64,000 bases of DNA from JAJKJG01 sp036389455. Its GTDB lineage: Bacteria; Pseudomonadota; Alphaproteobacteria; Rhizobiales; Beijerinckiaceae. The DNA lies in the NCBI GenBank assembly GCA_036389455.1, contig DASVPW010000091.1, positions 35,605 through 99,604 on the forward strand, given 5' to 3'. Every line of letters starts with the position of its first letter. Position 1 is the stretch's first letter. A program made the position numbers and the translations under genes. Shown in pieces: positions 8,131 through 16,994 of the stretch. A model generated the notes under the pieces. The model made no database searches, was not told the DNA's origin, and was given only the letters and a program-made list of their open reading frames with translations.

Positions 8131-9126
8131 ATGGGTAGATGGGCCACATGCCGTATAGCCCGCCTCTTTGCCGTCCTTATGTTGGCGATCGCGACCACAT
8201 CGTATGCGCAAAGATCCCACGCTGCCGAGCCCACGGTGAGGATAAATATCGTCACTTGGCCGGGTTACGGTCCGATCTATCTCGGGCAGGAAAAAAACTT
8301 CTTCAAGGAAGAAGGCATCAAGGTTGAGGTCGTGATCCAGGAGAACACCCAAGCTCGGACAGCGGCTCTCATAGCCAACGAGATCGATCTCATCGGCATC
8401 ACCTTCGACTCGATCGTCCTTGCCAATATGAAAGGACTGCCGATGCAGGTCATTGGCGTAACCGACATCTCTAACGGTGCCGACGGGATTATCGCCAAGC
8501 CCGACATCAAGGGAATTCCCGACCTCGCGGGCAAGCGCGTCGCCTTTCCGGAAGGGCAGCCGAGCCACATTTTCCTCCTTTACCACCTCAACAAGGCCGG
8601 TGTACCGCCGTCAAAGATCGTGCCCGTGCTGACCGACGATGCCGGCAAGGCCGGCGAGTTGTTCGCGGCCGGACAGGTCGATGCGGCAGTGACTTGGGAG
8701 CCGTGGCTGAGCACCGCGGTGAAAGCCGGACAGGGCCAACTCCTCGTCTCCAGCGAAGGGGCGACCGATATCCTGATCGGGATCTTTGCGGCTAACCGCA
8801 ACCGGGTGGAGGCGAACCGGTCCAAGCTACGTGCCTTCGTTCGCGGGTGGTATCGCTCCGTTCAATACGCCAAAGAGCATCCGGACGAGGCCAATCCCAT
8901 CATGGCCAAGGGAATGGGGATGCCCGAGGCCGAGTTCATCGATGCGCTCAGCGGTCTCCGCTTCATCGAGCGAAGCGAAGCCGAAAAGCTCCTAGGTGCC
9001 GGCAAGCGTGAAGGCGACTTCAGCAAGATCGCGGTCGACAATGCCGAACTGTGGAAGCGAGCGGGAGCCGCAGACAAGCTGCCTAATCCACGCCAGACTT
9101 ACTCTCCAGTCGCGATCGAGAGATAG
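8131..9126 (+). CDS. NMT1/THI5-type ABC transporter substrate-binding protein
   Basis: A 331-residue periplasmic binding protein. A signal peptide (basic start, hydrophobic core about residues 8-24, cut after a YAQ- or HAA-like site) precedes RINIVTWPGYGPIYLGQEKN, the start of the NMT1/SsuA-like fold; FPEGQPSHIFLLYHLN and AAVTWEPWLS are typical of the family. Relatives bind thiamine pyrimidine precursors, taurine, sulfonates or nitrate-type ligands; the actual ligand is unknown. ATG 8131 is chosen because GGAGA lies 7 bases upstream and the sigma-54 promoter overlaps any earlier start. It is the first gene of an eight-gene operon with its permease and ATPase next. Confidence 0.85.
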   Translation: MGRWATCRIARLFAVLMLAIATTSYAQRSHAAEPTVRINIVTWPGYGPIYLGQEKNFFKEEGIKVEVVIQENTQARTAALIANEIDLIGITFDSIVLANMKGLPMQVIGVTDISNGADGIIAKPDIKGIPDLAGKRVAFPEGQPSHIFLLYHLNKAGVPPSKIVPVLTDDAGKAGELFAAGQVDAAVTWEPWLSTAVKAGQGQLLVSSEGATDILIGIFAANRNRVEANRSKLRAFVRGWYRSVQYAKEHPDEANPIMAKGMGMPEAEFIDALSGLRFIERSEAEKLLGAGKREGDFSKIAVDNAELWKRAGAADKLPNPRQTYSPVAIER

Positions 9127-9135
9127 CGCCGGCTC

Positions 9136-9990
9136 ATGATTGTCCGCGAGGATCGCATGCGTCCGTCGAGGTACGCGCGCCGGATCAGGGGGATGCCTCG
9201 CCGGCAGAACCCGAGCCGGGTGGCAGGGCTCGCCTACAATCTCGTCTTCGGTGCCGCCTTGCTGGGGCTATGGTGGGGGACTACCACAGCGGGGCTGGTT
9301 GCGCCGTTCTTCTTGCCCGACCCGGCAGCGGTGGGGGCGGAAGCCATCAAGTTGTCGACCTCTCCCGCGTTCTGGCGTGATATCGGCACCTCGCTGTTCC
9401 GGATCGCGGCGGGCTTCCTGCTAGCCGCCGCGATCGCCTTACCAATGGGCGTCTGGATTGCGCGAAGCGCGTTCGCCTCAAAGCTCCTGGTGCCGCCGAT
9501 CTCCTTTATCCGCTTCGTGCCGATGCCCGCGGTGATCCCGCTGATGATTCTGTGGTTCGGGAGCGGCGAGTGGGGAAAGGTGATGGTGATCACGTTGGGC
9601 GTATTCTTCCAACTGGTCCTAATGATCGTGGCGGCGGTCGCCGCGGTTCCGGAAAACTACGTCGACATCGCGCGGACGATGGAGGCATCGACCTATCAGC
9701 GCTTCCGGCACTTTTTGCTTCCTGCCGCGGCGCCGGAGATCTGGGACAGCCTGCGTATCAATTTTGGTTTGGCTTGGGCTACGCTGATCTTCGCCGAGAT
9801 CCTCGGCGCCACCTCCGGCCTCGGCTACATGATCGTCCGCGCGCAACGGTTTCTGCTAGTGGCTCAGGTCTTCGTCGCAGTCATCGTGATCGGCATTTTA
9901 GGCGTCCTGGCGGACCTTCTGTTCGCCCGTTTTTACAAGAGTGCATTTCCTTGGAGCGAGCAGGTGAAGCGTGAGCAGCGTTTGGCATGA
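9136..9990 (+). CDS. ABC transporter permease (BPD_transp_1 family)
   Basis: A 284-residue integral membrane protein with about six hydrophobic segments (first about residues 35-55, last about 245-265). The cytoplasmic loop near residues 180-210, with AARTMEAS-like EAA-loop sequence (IARTMEASTYQRFRHFLLPA), contacts the ATPase. It is closest in appearance to SsuC/TauC/ThiX permeases that partner NMT1-type binding proteins. It starts 10 bases after the binding-protein gene and its last codon overlaps the ATPase start (ATGA), so the three are translated together. Confidence 0.9.
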   Translation: MIVREDRMRPSRYARRIRGMPRRQNPSRVAGLAYNLVFGAALLGLWWGTTTAGLVAPFFLPDPAAVGAEAIKLSTSPAFWRDIGTSLFRIAAGFLLAAAIALPMGVWIARSAFASKLLVPPISFIRFVPMPAVIPLMILWFGSGEWGKVMVITLGVFFQLVLMIVAAVAAVPENYVDIARTMEASTYQRFRHFLLPAAAPEIWDSLRINFGLAWATLIFAEILGATSGLGYMIVRAQRFLLVAQVFVAVIVIGILGVLADLLFARFYKSAFPWSEQVKREQRLA

Positions 9991-10760
9991 TCAAGCTCGA
10001 CAGGGTGTGCCACGCCTATGGCCGCGGCGCGCGCAAGGTCCAATCGCTAGAAGAGGTCTCGATCGAGATCGGCGACGAGTTCCTGGCGATTGTCGGACCG
10101 TCGGGCTCCGGCAAGTCCACGCTCCTGAAGATCCTTGCGGGCTTCGAGCAACCATCTTCGGGCGAGGTCGTCTGGGATGGAACGCCACGGACGGCCATGG
10201 TTTTCCAGGATTATTCGCTGTTGCCGTGGCTGACGGTGAGGAAAAACGTGGAGCTTTACTTGCGGCTTCACGGAGCTGGCCCGGCGGAACGTGCCCGGGT
10301 GTCGGAAACCCTCATGGCGCAACTCGGTCTCACGGCTTACGCCGACTTGCTGCCGCACGAGCTTTCGGGCGGCATGCAGCAGCGGGTTGCGATCGGTCGC
10401 GCCTTCGCTCAAAGTCCGGATGTGCTCCTGATGGACGAGCCGTTCGGTGCCCTCGACGCGATGACCCGCGCGGACGCTCAATCGGTGTTGCTGCGGGTCC
10501 ACGCCGAGCGGCGTTGCACCGTGATCTTCGTGACCCACGACGTCGAGGAAGCGCTTATCTTGAGCGATCGCATCGTGGTCCTTACGCCCAGACCCGCTCG
10601 AGTGGCCGAGATCGTCACGGTCCCGTTTACCCGGCCACGCGCGCAGGATCTACGCTGGACGAGCAATTTCGTCGACCTTCGCCGCAAGGTGGTGTCGATC
10701 ATGCGTCGGGAGATAAGTAGTCTTTTAGATAGATCAGACAAGAGTGAAAGCGGAGTTTGA
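9987..10760 (+). CDS. ABC transporter ATP-binding protein (SsuB/TauB/ThiZ-like)
   Basis: A 257-residue nucleotide-binding subunit: Walker A GPSGSGKST (about 38-46), Q-loop VFQDYSLLPW, signature LSGGMQQR, Walker B VLLMDEP with the D-loop GALD, and switch His in FVTHD. All catalytic positions are intact. It powers the adjacent permease. Start codon overlaps the permease stop by four bases. The gene after it starts at the end of this one, so the importer is physically coupled to the sensor gene. Confidence 0.92.
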   Translation: MIKLDRVCHAYGRGARKVQSLEEVSIEIGDEFLAIVGPSGSGKSTLLKILAGFEQPSSGEVVWDGTPRTAMVFQDYSLLPWLTVRKNVELYLRLHGAGPAERARVSETLMAQLGLTAYADLLPHELSGGMQQRVAIGRAFAQSPDVLLMDEPFGALDAMTRADAQSVLLRVHAERRCTVIFVTHDVEEALILSDRIVVLTPRPARVAEIVTVPFTRPRAQDLRWTSNFVDLRRKVVSIMRREISSLLDRSDKSESGV

Positions 10761-10765
10761 ATTCC

Positions 10766-12223
10766 ATGCTGCATGCCGACCACGAGATTGTATCCGAGGC
10801 TCTGACGGCGATCAGCAAGGAGGTCATGCGCCAGAACGAGCTCGGCTTGGCGCGGGCTGAAGCGGCGGTGGATTTCGATGGCGTTGGGAGCATGCCCGAA
10901 AGGATGCACCGCGTGCTGTCCGCCCTGAGCGAGGGACTCAGGTGTCTTGGCTTGCGCCCTGACATGGCCGCGCTCGGGGTCTTTCCCTTTGTCGACCGCC
11001 GCTCCGGCGATCCGAGACCGGCGCTGCTGTTCTACTCCGACCAGCAGGGGGGTGCCGATATCCGATACGGTCGCAGATACGTGTTCCAGGTCGACGTACG
11101 ATCCCAGGTCTCCGCGCCCGAGGAACAAGTCTTGCAGGCATTCGCGGCCGACATGAACGAACTTTGTGCCCGCATCCAGCCGGGCCGCCGATGGGACCTG
11201 ATCGCGGCACCGTATTACGTTCGACAATGGTCGAATAAAGGCGAATTCGACGTCGATCAACAGATCTTTTCTCGATTTTACCACTGCGGCTCGCTTTTGG
11301 CTCCGACTTGGCCGTGGCTCTCGTCTCAGACGACCTCCGAACCCTTCATCCAGCGCCTCGTGCTGCTTGCCGGCGTACCGGGAGGCGCGCACAATGCCAT
11401 GGCCGTCGAGCGCCATGCGCCCGCGCTCGATTCAGGAATCCGGTGCGCCCTTGGGGCATTCCTGTCGTCTGCCGGTATCAACGCAGAGGAAAACGCGATC
11501 CTCTTCGCGCAACGCGTCGCAGCTCACTCGCTGCTGAGGGCTCACGAGATCGCGAACGAAACCCGCTTCCTCCTGGACCAGCAGCGGCAGCTCCAATTTG
11601 CACTGGGACCCGGTAATCGCCCACAGGACGCTGCCGATCTCATCGTTTCTTTTCGAAAACGTTTCGAGTGGTTGCTCGAAAACGTCAATCGGCTGCAGGG
11701 CACGGGAGCGGACGCTGGACTCGAAACTCTCGATTGGCGCCAGATGATCGATCTCTGGTGGCGCGATCGAAGCTGGGAACAGCATGGTCCGATGCTGAGG
11801 CACCGCGACCACGTAGGTGCGGAAATGTACATCAACTTCGACAAGGTTGCTTCAGATATCTACCTCTCCTTCGTCCCTGCGTACTTTGACAGGCTCCTCG
11901 ATATCTTGAGCCGGAACGTCTTTGATTCCTGGGAAGGTTGGGATGGTCCTAAGGTCATCGAACTCAGCGCTGAGCAAAGGAATGGCTCCGTCGTCTTGTT
12001 CTATCGCTCTACGGGCGAGCCGATTGACCCCGAAAAGCTGCCGCGTCTTTTCCGCGAGGTCGTCTCCTCGAAGAAAGGCAGATCGAGAGGCACGGGATTA
12101 TGGGCAATCGGCCTTGCTTTCAGCTCCCATGGCCTTCCGTATCCGATAGTGCACAATCTTGAGGACATGCGTGGCACGACAGGAGTGCAGTTCGAGATCG
12201 TCTTTCCGGTGGCAAGACACTGA
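10766..12223 (+). CDS. GHKL-ATPase sensor protein without a recognisable H-box
   Basis: About 485 residues. The last ~120 residues look like a histidine-kinase-type ATPase: FDRLLDILSRNVFD (N-box-like), STGEPID (G1-like), and KGRSRGTGLWAIG (G2 lid), ending IVFPV. The first ~260 residues match no domain I know and have no membrane segment, so sensing would be cytoplasmic. A classical HE(L/I)RTPL phosphoacceptor box is not visible; the helix with AAHSLLRAHEIANE (about residues 250-265) is the best candidate. It lies directly before a receiver-containing sigma-54 activator, so it probably controls that protein. Start: ATG 10766 is preferred; a TTG at 10757 overlapping the ATPase stop is possible. 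Confidence 0.65.
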   Translation: MLHADHEIVSEALTAISKEVMRQNELGLARAEAAVDFDGVGSMPERMHRVLSALSEGLRCLGLRPDMAALGVFPFVDRRSGDPRPALLFYSDQQGGADIRYGRRYVFQVDVRSQVSAPEEQVLQAFAADMNELCARIQPGRRWDLIAAPYYVRQWSNKGEFDVDQQIFSRFYHCGSLLAPTWPWLSSQTTSEPFIQRLVLLAGVPGGAHNAMAVERHAPALDSGIRCALGAFLSSAGINAEENAILFAQRVAAHSLLRAHEIANETRFLLDQQRQLQFALGPGNRPQDAADLIVSFRKRFEWLLENVNRLQGTGADAGLETLDWRQMIDLWWRDRSWEQHGPMLRHRDHVGAEMYINFDKVASDIYLSFVPAYFDRLLDILSRNVFDSWEGWDGPKVIELSAEQRNGSVVLFYRSTGEPIDPEKLPRLFREVVSSKKGRSRGTGLWAIGLAFSSHGLPYPIVHNLEDMRGTTGVQFEIVFPVARH

Positions 12224-12233
12224 GGAAATCCCG

Positions 12234-13817
12234 ATGCAGAACCGACGCCGTATCGTCGTGCTGCTCTGCGACGATGATCCAAATTCTGACCAAGGTAATG
12301 CTGCGCACCGGGCAGTTCTGGAACAATGTTTCAGTGACCAGAAGCCGGAGATTGAGTCCGAAATCCTGACTTGCCGGTATCCCGACGAGATCGAATTGGA
12401 GCTCGAGCGCCCCGAAGCGGCCGGCGGCATCGATCTCGCATTGATAGATGCCTACTACACGCGGCGTTGGGTCGGCGGCGAATTCAAGACTGCAGAAGGA
12501 GAGGTGGATCGTTCCGGCGAGATCGTCGCCCAGTATGGTCAAGACCCTCGGATTCGAAAGCTCATTCTCCTCACGGGAAAGCCGCGCGAACTCGAGTCCC
12601 AAGAAGCGCTTCTCCGAGCACATGCCTACGAGTACTGGCACAAGAACGATTTCATCACGTACGGCGCATTCAAGCGAAAGATCGAGGAGTTGCTCGATCT
12701 TCCGTCCCGATATGATCTGGACGTGTTCCAAGATGTCTTCTCGCGGGGCATCTACGCTGACAGAGGCTTCAATTTCGCTGCTGCTCGCAACGAGGTGGAC
12801 ACCATCCTCATTGGCAAGAGCTTGGCGATGCGTCGCCTCAAACGGCTGATCTTCGAAGCCTCGCAGTTCGATGAAGACGTGCCAGTTCTCATCACGGGGG
12901 AGACCGGCACCGGTAAAGAGCTTGTTGCAAATCTGATCCATCGCCTCAGCAGCCGAGGCCGGGTCATGCACCGAGACGATCCCGTGACCATCAACTGCGG
13001 CCTGTTCTACGACGAGAATCTGCTTCGGGCGGAATTGTTCGGCACCCATCGAGGGGCGTTTACCGGCGCGATCGAACGCGAGGGCATTCTCGAGGCACAC
13101 AAGGGCACCAGTTTGTTCCTGGACGAGGTCGGCAACAGTCACGAGCGGTTTCAGGCCACGCTGTTGAGAGCCATCGAGAATCGGGAGGGTGCACGCCTCG
13201 GATCGTCGCGGTCGAACGAGTACAAGATCGAGTTGAGGTTCATCGCGGCGACGGATCGCGACATCGATGACCCGCTTTTCAGCCGTCCTTTCGTCAACAG
13301 GATTCGTGGCCTTCACCTCCATATCCCGCCCCTGCGCGAGCGACGGGAGGACATCGGCCTCCTTGCCGATTTTTTTCTTACGAAACCTGTCGACGGCACC
13401 TCACCTAAATTAACGCTGGCGGCGAGACTGGCTCTCGAGGCGTACGACTGGCCTGGCAATGTCCGCCAGCTGCGCCACGTGATGGAGATTGTTCGCCAGC
13501 GTGCAAGCCGACTCCGGACAACGACCGATCGGCAGACGACCAGCCTGATCTATCGCGACGAGATCGAGGTACTCTTTTCCGCACGGGCTTTTGCGCCTCC
13601 GTCTGATGTCACCGGGGACATTGCGCCCCTGATTGCGGGGAACCCCTCCTATTCCGAGGCGTGCGACCGGTTCGCCGAGTATTACGTCCGCAGCCGCCAT
13701 CAGCAGATCGCAGGCGGGGAGCGCTCGAACGCTGCCTATGACCGCACGGCGGCTGCGCTGGGCGTATCGCGCTCGACCGTGAAGAAGTGGCTCTCGCCTT
13801 CCCCCGAAGAGAGCTGA
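12234..13817 (+). CDS. Sigma-54-dependent transcriptional activator (receiver-AAA-HTH)
   Basis: A 527-residue enhancer-binding protein. N-terminal receiver-like domain: acidic LLCDDD, phosphoacceptor Asp probable in LALIDAYY, Thr in ILLTG, Lys in WHKND. Central AAA domain: Walker A GETGTGKE, GAFTGA sigma-54 loop (HRGAFTGAIE), Walker B LFLDEVG, and DWPGNVRQL. C-terminal helix-turn-helix: YDRTAAALGVSRSTVKKWL. It would open the sigma-54 promoter at 8075-8090, making the operon autoregulated (inference). GAGGA precedes ATG 12234; an in-frame ATG at 12159 would overlap the sensor gene and is less likely. Confidence 0.88.
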   Translation: MQNRRRIVVLLCDDDPNSDQGNAAHRAVLEQCFSDQKPEIESEILTCRYPDEIELELERPEAAGGIDLALIDAYYTRRWVGGEFKTAEGEVDRSGEIVAQYGQDPRIRKLILLTGKPRELESQEALLRAHAYEYWHKNDFITYGAFKRKIEELLDLPSRYDLDVFQDVFSRGIYADRGFNFAAARNEVDTILIGKSLAMRRLKRLIFEASQFDEDVPVLITGETGTGKELVANLIHRLSSRGRVMHRDDPVTINCGLFYDENLLRAELFGTHRGAFTGAIEREGILEAHKGTSLFLDEVGNSHERFQATLLRAIENREGARLGSSRSNEYKIELRFIAATDRDIDDPLFSRPFVNRIRGLHLHIPPLRERREDIGLLADFFLTKPVDGTSPKLTLAARLALEAYDWPGNVRQLRHVMEIVRQRASRLRTTTDRQTTSLIYRDEIEVLFSARAFAPPSDVTGDIAPLIAGNPSYSEACDRFAEYYVRSRHQQIAGGERSNAAYDRTAAALGVSRSTVKKWLSPSPEES

Positions 13818-13831
13818 ACCACGAGACCACC

Positions 13832-15013
13832 ATGATCTGGAACGCGGCGAAACAAAAAGGGCGGATGGGCTTCGACGAGTACGTCATCTGCGCCCCCAGC
13901 AGGCCACGGCTTGCGCGGTGGTTGCGGCCCCTGTTCTGGTTGTTGACTGTCGCGCTGCTCTTTGCGGGCATCGTGCTCGCCTTGCCGATTGCGTCTGCCT
14001 TGTTCTTGAAATGGGAAGGCTATTCCGGCGCCTTCCTGCTCTCGGAATTCAGCCACGAGCTCACGGACAAATCGCCGCCTGCGCTCCATGCCTGGGCTAT
14101 GGTATACCATGCTTGGGCGGTGCCGATCGGCCTGCTTACGCTTGCCGCGCTCGTCGGCTCGGCTATCCTGATCAGCCGCCAAATCGAACAGGAGCACCTC
14201 AGCAGCGATCTGGCTCAGATGCCGGCCGTGTATGTGAGGCCGAGACTGACGTGGGTTCTGCGGGGCGTCAACAACAGCAGCCTGGATACTCACCCGCCGC
14301 GCCTCTCGATCGACCTCTTTAACGTGGGAGAAACACCGGCAGTCCGTGTCGAGCTGAAGATTGTTTCTCTCTATGTCCAAGACAAAGATGGTGAGAGTTT
14401 CACCACGCTTTCTATCGATGAATATGATACCGTTGTGTATTATGATCGGCTCGTGCCGGCCGATCGTGAATTCTATGGCGCCGGAAGCATAACTGAAAAC
14501 TTGGTCGAGACCCATGCCATCTGCCTCCCCGCGATGTTCGCGGGCATGCTAAGCCCTGGCGCTCTCCTCCAAAGCATTCTCTCCTCCGACGACGACTTTC
14601 CGGCGCTCGTGCTCAAGTTGAACGTGCGTTTTGAAACAGTCCGCAACGTCAAGTTCAACGAAACCATCGCGATACGCTGGTCGGCGCGGCGCTGCCGCGC
14701 TGTTGCGAGCACCGGGCAATTGGCCGAGATCACCGAGCTTCGCGACGTGCTGGCGCAGACCGGCAAGGCTGCCTGGATGGCGCGCGAGTCACCCCGCAGA
14801 CGGCCTGACGGCCGACCTAATGATCTCAGCTTCTGGACACGGATGACTCTGTCGCCGGAAGTCTCAAGCAGTCGCAGCAGAGTCGGAAGACGACTGCTCA
14901 AAGGCGCACGAAACCGGCTGAAATGCCACCAGGAGAGCAACGATGAACTATTTCAATCCCGAGCTGGCGGCCTCGCAAACGCCGGCCCTTCCCGCTCGGC
15001 GCCCGCAGCTTGA
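13832..15013 (+). CDS. Membrane protein of unknown function with two helices
   Basis: About 393 residues. Two hydrophobic segments (about residues 33-58 and 94-116) flank a short region predicted outside, followed by a soluble C-terminal part with beta-rich LSIDLFNVGETPAVRVELKI. The pattern of a short helical hairpin and a large soluble domain suggests a membrane-tethered protein. I do not recognise the family. The 3' end overlaps the ThiC-like gene by 71 bases, strong evidence of translational linkage. ATG 13832 is preferred over 13787, which would overlap the activator gene. Confidence 0.6.
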   Translation: MIWNAAKQKGRMGFDEYVICAPSRPRLARWLRPLFWLLTVALLFAGIVLALPIASALFLKWEGYSGAFLLSEFSHELTDKSPPALHAWAMVYHAWAVPIGLLTLAALVGSAILISRQIEQEHLSSDLAQMPAVYVRPRLTWVLRGVNNSSLDTHPPRLSIDLFNVGETPAVRVELKIVSLYVQDKDGESFTTLSIDEYDTVVYYDRLVPADREFYGAGSITENLVETHAICLPAMFAGMLSPGALLQSILSSDDDFPALVLKLNVRFETVRNVKFNETIAIRWSARRCRAVASTGQLAEITELRDVLAQTGKAAWMARESPRRRPDGRPNDLSFWTRMTLSPEVSSSRSRVGRRLLKGARNRLKCHQESNDELFQSRAGGLANAGPSRSAPAA

Positions 15014-16283
15014 ATCGCAAGCCGTCCGCGCGGACGACCTCGCGCTTACCAACCTACGGGATGCCGGGCAGGAGAATATTGATCTCCTCCTCGCGCGTGT
15101 CGCCGCCGCCGAAATGGTCGAGCCAGCGGCGGTCCAATCGTTGTTTGCCGCCGGACAAGTCGTGGTTCTTCCCAATGCGGACCGGTCGCGCTGGCTCGGC
15201 ATCGGCCGCGGCCTGACCACAAAGGTGAACGCCAACATCGGCACGTCCGCGGACAAGCCCGACTACCCGGATGCGCTCACGAAGGCCAAAGCGGCAGTTC
15301 GCGCCGGCGCGCACACTCTCATGGATCTGTCGACGGTTGGCCTTGAGGGCCCGATGGAGTTCGCGAAAGGCATTCGGCTCGTGGCCGAAGAAACCGGCGT
15401 TGTCGTCGGGACAGTGCCCGTCTACGAAGCGGCGCGACGCAGCATGGAGCGCCACGGAGACAAGCAGGTGCGCCTCGAAGCCGGCGAGATGCTGGAATGC
15501 GTCGAGCGGCAGGCCGAGGCCGGCTCACGCTTCATGGCCATCCATGCCGGGTTGAACCGCAAGACGCTCGAGGTGTGGCGAAGGCAGCCGCGAAATATCG
15601 TCAGCAAAGGTGGCTACATCACCGCCGAGCACATGCTCACCACGGGCGACGAGAACCCATTTTATGAGCGCTTCGACGATCTGCTCGCGATCCTCAAACG
15701 GCACGGCGTCTGCCTGAACGTGGGCAGCGCGCTTCGCTCGGGAGCCACGCGCTTCAACGACGAGGCGCAGTTGGCCGAGATCCGATCCGCGGGTGAGCTT
15801 GCGAAGCGTGCACAGGCGGCGGGCGTCCAGGCCGTGGTCGAAGGTCCGGGGCACGTCCCTTACGGCATGATCAAGGACATCGTCGATTTCCAGCGGAATG
15901 CGACCGGTGACCGGCCGTTCTTCATCCTTGGATTCGTTGCCACCGACGCCTTCGTCGGGCGCGACCACATCGTATCGGCGGTCGGCGCGACCGAAGCGGT
16001 TCGCCATGGCGTGAGCTGGCTGTGCTATATCACGCCGGCCGAGCACGTTCGCATGCCGAACGACCGAGACGTGATCGAAGGCGTGCACGCGGCATTGATT
16101 GCGGCGCACGTGGGCGATTGCGCAAACCACCAACCGCGGGCCCTCGCCTTGGAAAGCTTCTACAATGACAAAGGCTGCCTCGACCATCGAGCGAAGAAGC
16201 AGTACTGCTCGATTTGCGGCCAGGATTTCTGCCCCATCCAGCGTCTCCACGACCTGAGAGGCGCGGCTGAACTCGGCATCTGA
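14943..16283 (+). CDS. ThiC-like radical-SAM enzyme (paralogue of phosphomethylpyrimidine synthase)
   Basis: 446 residues, the short ThiC form without the ~150-residue N-terminal extension of most proteobacterial ThiC. Recognisable landmarks: KVNANIGTS, MDLSTVG, GTVPVYEA, IHAG, SKGG (SRGG in ThiC), VEGPGHVP and GRDHIVSA (the two zinc histidines), and a C-terminal CSICGQDFC (Cx2Cx4C for the 4Fe-4S cluster). In ThiC the loop DGLRPG carries an Asp contacting the substrate; here it reads SALRSG. ThiC converts aminoimidazole ribotide to hydroxymethylpyrimidine phosphate, and BzaF-type relatives make hydroxybenzimidazole. The altered loop and the importer next door suggest a different or modified substrate (inference). 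AGGAGA precedes the ATG. Confidence 0.8.
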   Translation: MNYFNPELAASQTPALPARRPQLESQAVRADDLALTNLRDAGQENIDLLLARVAAAEMVEPAAVQSLFAAGQVVVLPNADRSRWLGIGRGLTTKVNANIGTSADKPDYPDALTKAKAAVRAGAHTLMDLSTVGLEGPMEFAKGIRLVAEETGVVVGTVPVYEAARRSMERHGDKQVRLEAGEMLECVERQAEAGSRFMAIHAGLNRKTLEVWRRQPRNIVSKGGYITAEHMLTTGDENPFYERFDDLLAILKRHGVCLNVGSALRSGATRFNDEAQLAEIRSAGELAKRAQAAGVQAVVEGPGHVPYGMIKDIVDFQRNATGDRPFFILGFVATDAFVGRDHIVSAVGATEAVRHGVSWLCYITPAEHVRMPNDRDVIEGVHAALIAAHVGDCANHQPRALALESFYNDKGCLDHRAKKQYCSICGQDFCPIQRLHDLRGAAELGI

Positions 16284-16994
16284 ATGTCGTCAAACGTCCT
16301 CGAACTGCATCCTTCAGCGCCCACAGAGGTGTTCTTGGTGCTGCATGAGCGCCATTTGCGTCCCGCGGCCCTGGAGTACGAGTACGCGACCGGCCGTTTG
16401 CGCGGCGCACTTGAGCGCCGAGAATTCGGTGAGCCGCTGTCGAGCCGCTCGATAGATCGGCTGCGCGCGCTCGGAGTTGGACTTCAGGGCAAGAGCTTGC
16501 GGGCGATTGTCACCGAAGATTTCGTTGTCACGCGGGAAACTGCACGGCACTTGGCCGAGGCCGCTGGATTGGACCCCGCAAGCGCCATTTTGTTCGATCG
16601 GCGCGTCCGTGAAAGCGACCTGAGCTATCTTGGGTCGGCCGAATTTGAGGAGCTTGGGCGACGGGAGGCGGCCGGAGAGCCAAACGCAACGCTGATTCAC
16701 TGGATAAAGAATAGCCCCGCCGATTTCATGAGCTTGGTCGGCGATCACGTCGGCTTGTGGAACGACGCCTTGCAGAGGTTCGCCGGCACAAGCTTCTTGT
16801 TCGTCCTTCATGTAGAAGGCCTTCTCCTGCTGACGGCGCTGGGCCTGGGCCTGCAGCCCTCGTCGATCGGTCGTCTCTTGCTGCCCCGCGCCCTTTGCGT
16901 CCGAACAGTATTGGCGCCTGACCGCCCTCCGACCATCTGCATCGGCCCGAGCTGGGAAATCGCTGAGGCCATACCGTATGCATCATATGGGTGA
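16284..16994 (+). CDS. Unknown protein, last gene of the ThiC-like operon
   Basis: 236 residues, starting at the base after the ThiC-like stop, so co-translated. I do not recognise the family. N-terminal ~100 residues are charged (LEYEYATGRLRGALERREFG); a hydrophobic stretch near residues 168-195 (FLFVLHVEGLLLLTALGLGL) may be a membrane segment or a buried core. Because it always follows the enzyme here, it may be a partner, maturation factor or downstream enzyme. Nothing in the sequence shows a catalytic motif. Confidence 0.55.
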   Translation: MSSNVLELHPSAPTEVFLVLHERHLRPAALEYEYATGRLRGALERREFGEPLSSRSIDRLRALGVGLQGKSLRAIVTEDFVVTRETARHLAEAAGLDPASAILFDRRVRESDLSYLGSAEFEELGRREAAGEPNATLIHWIKNSPADFMSLVGDHVGLWNDALQRFAGTSFLFVLHVEGLLLLTALGLGLQPSSIGRLLLPRALCVRTVLAPDRPPTICIGPSWEIAEAIPYASYG

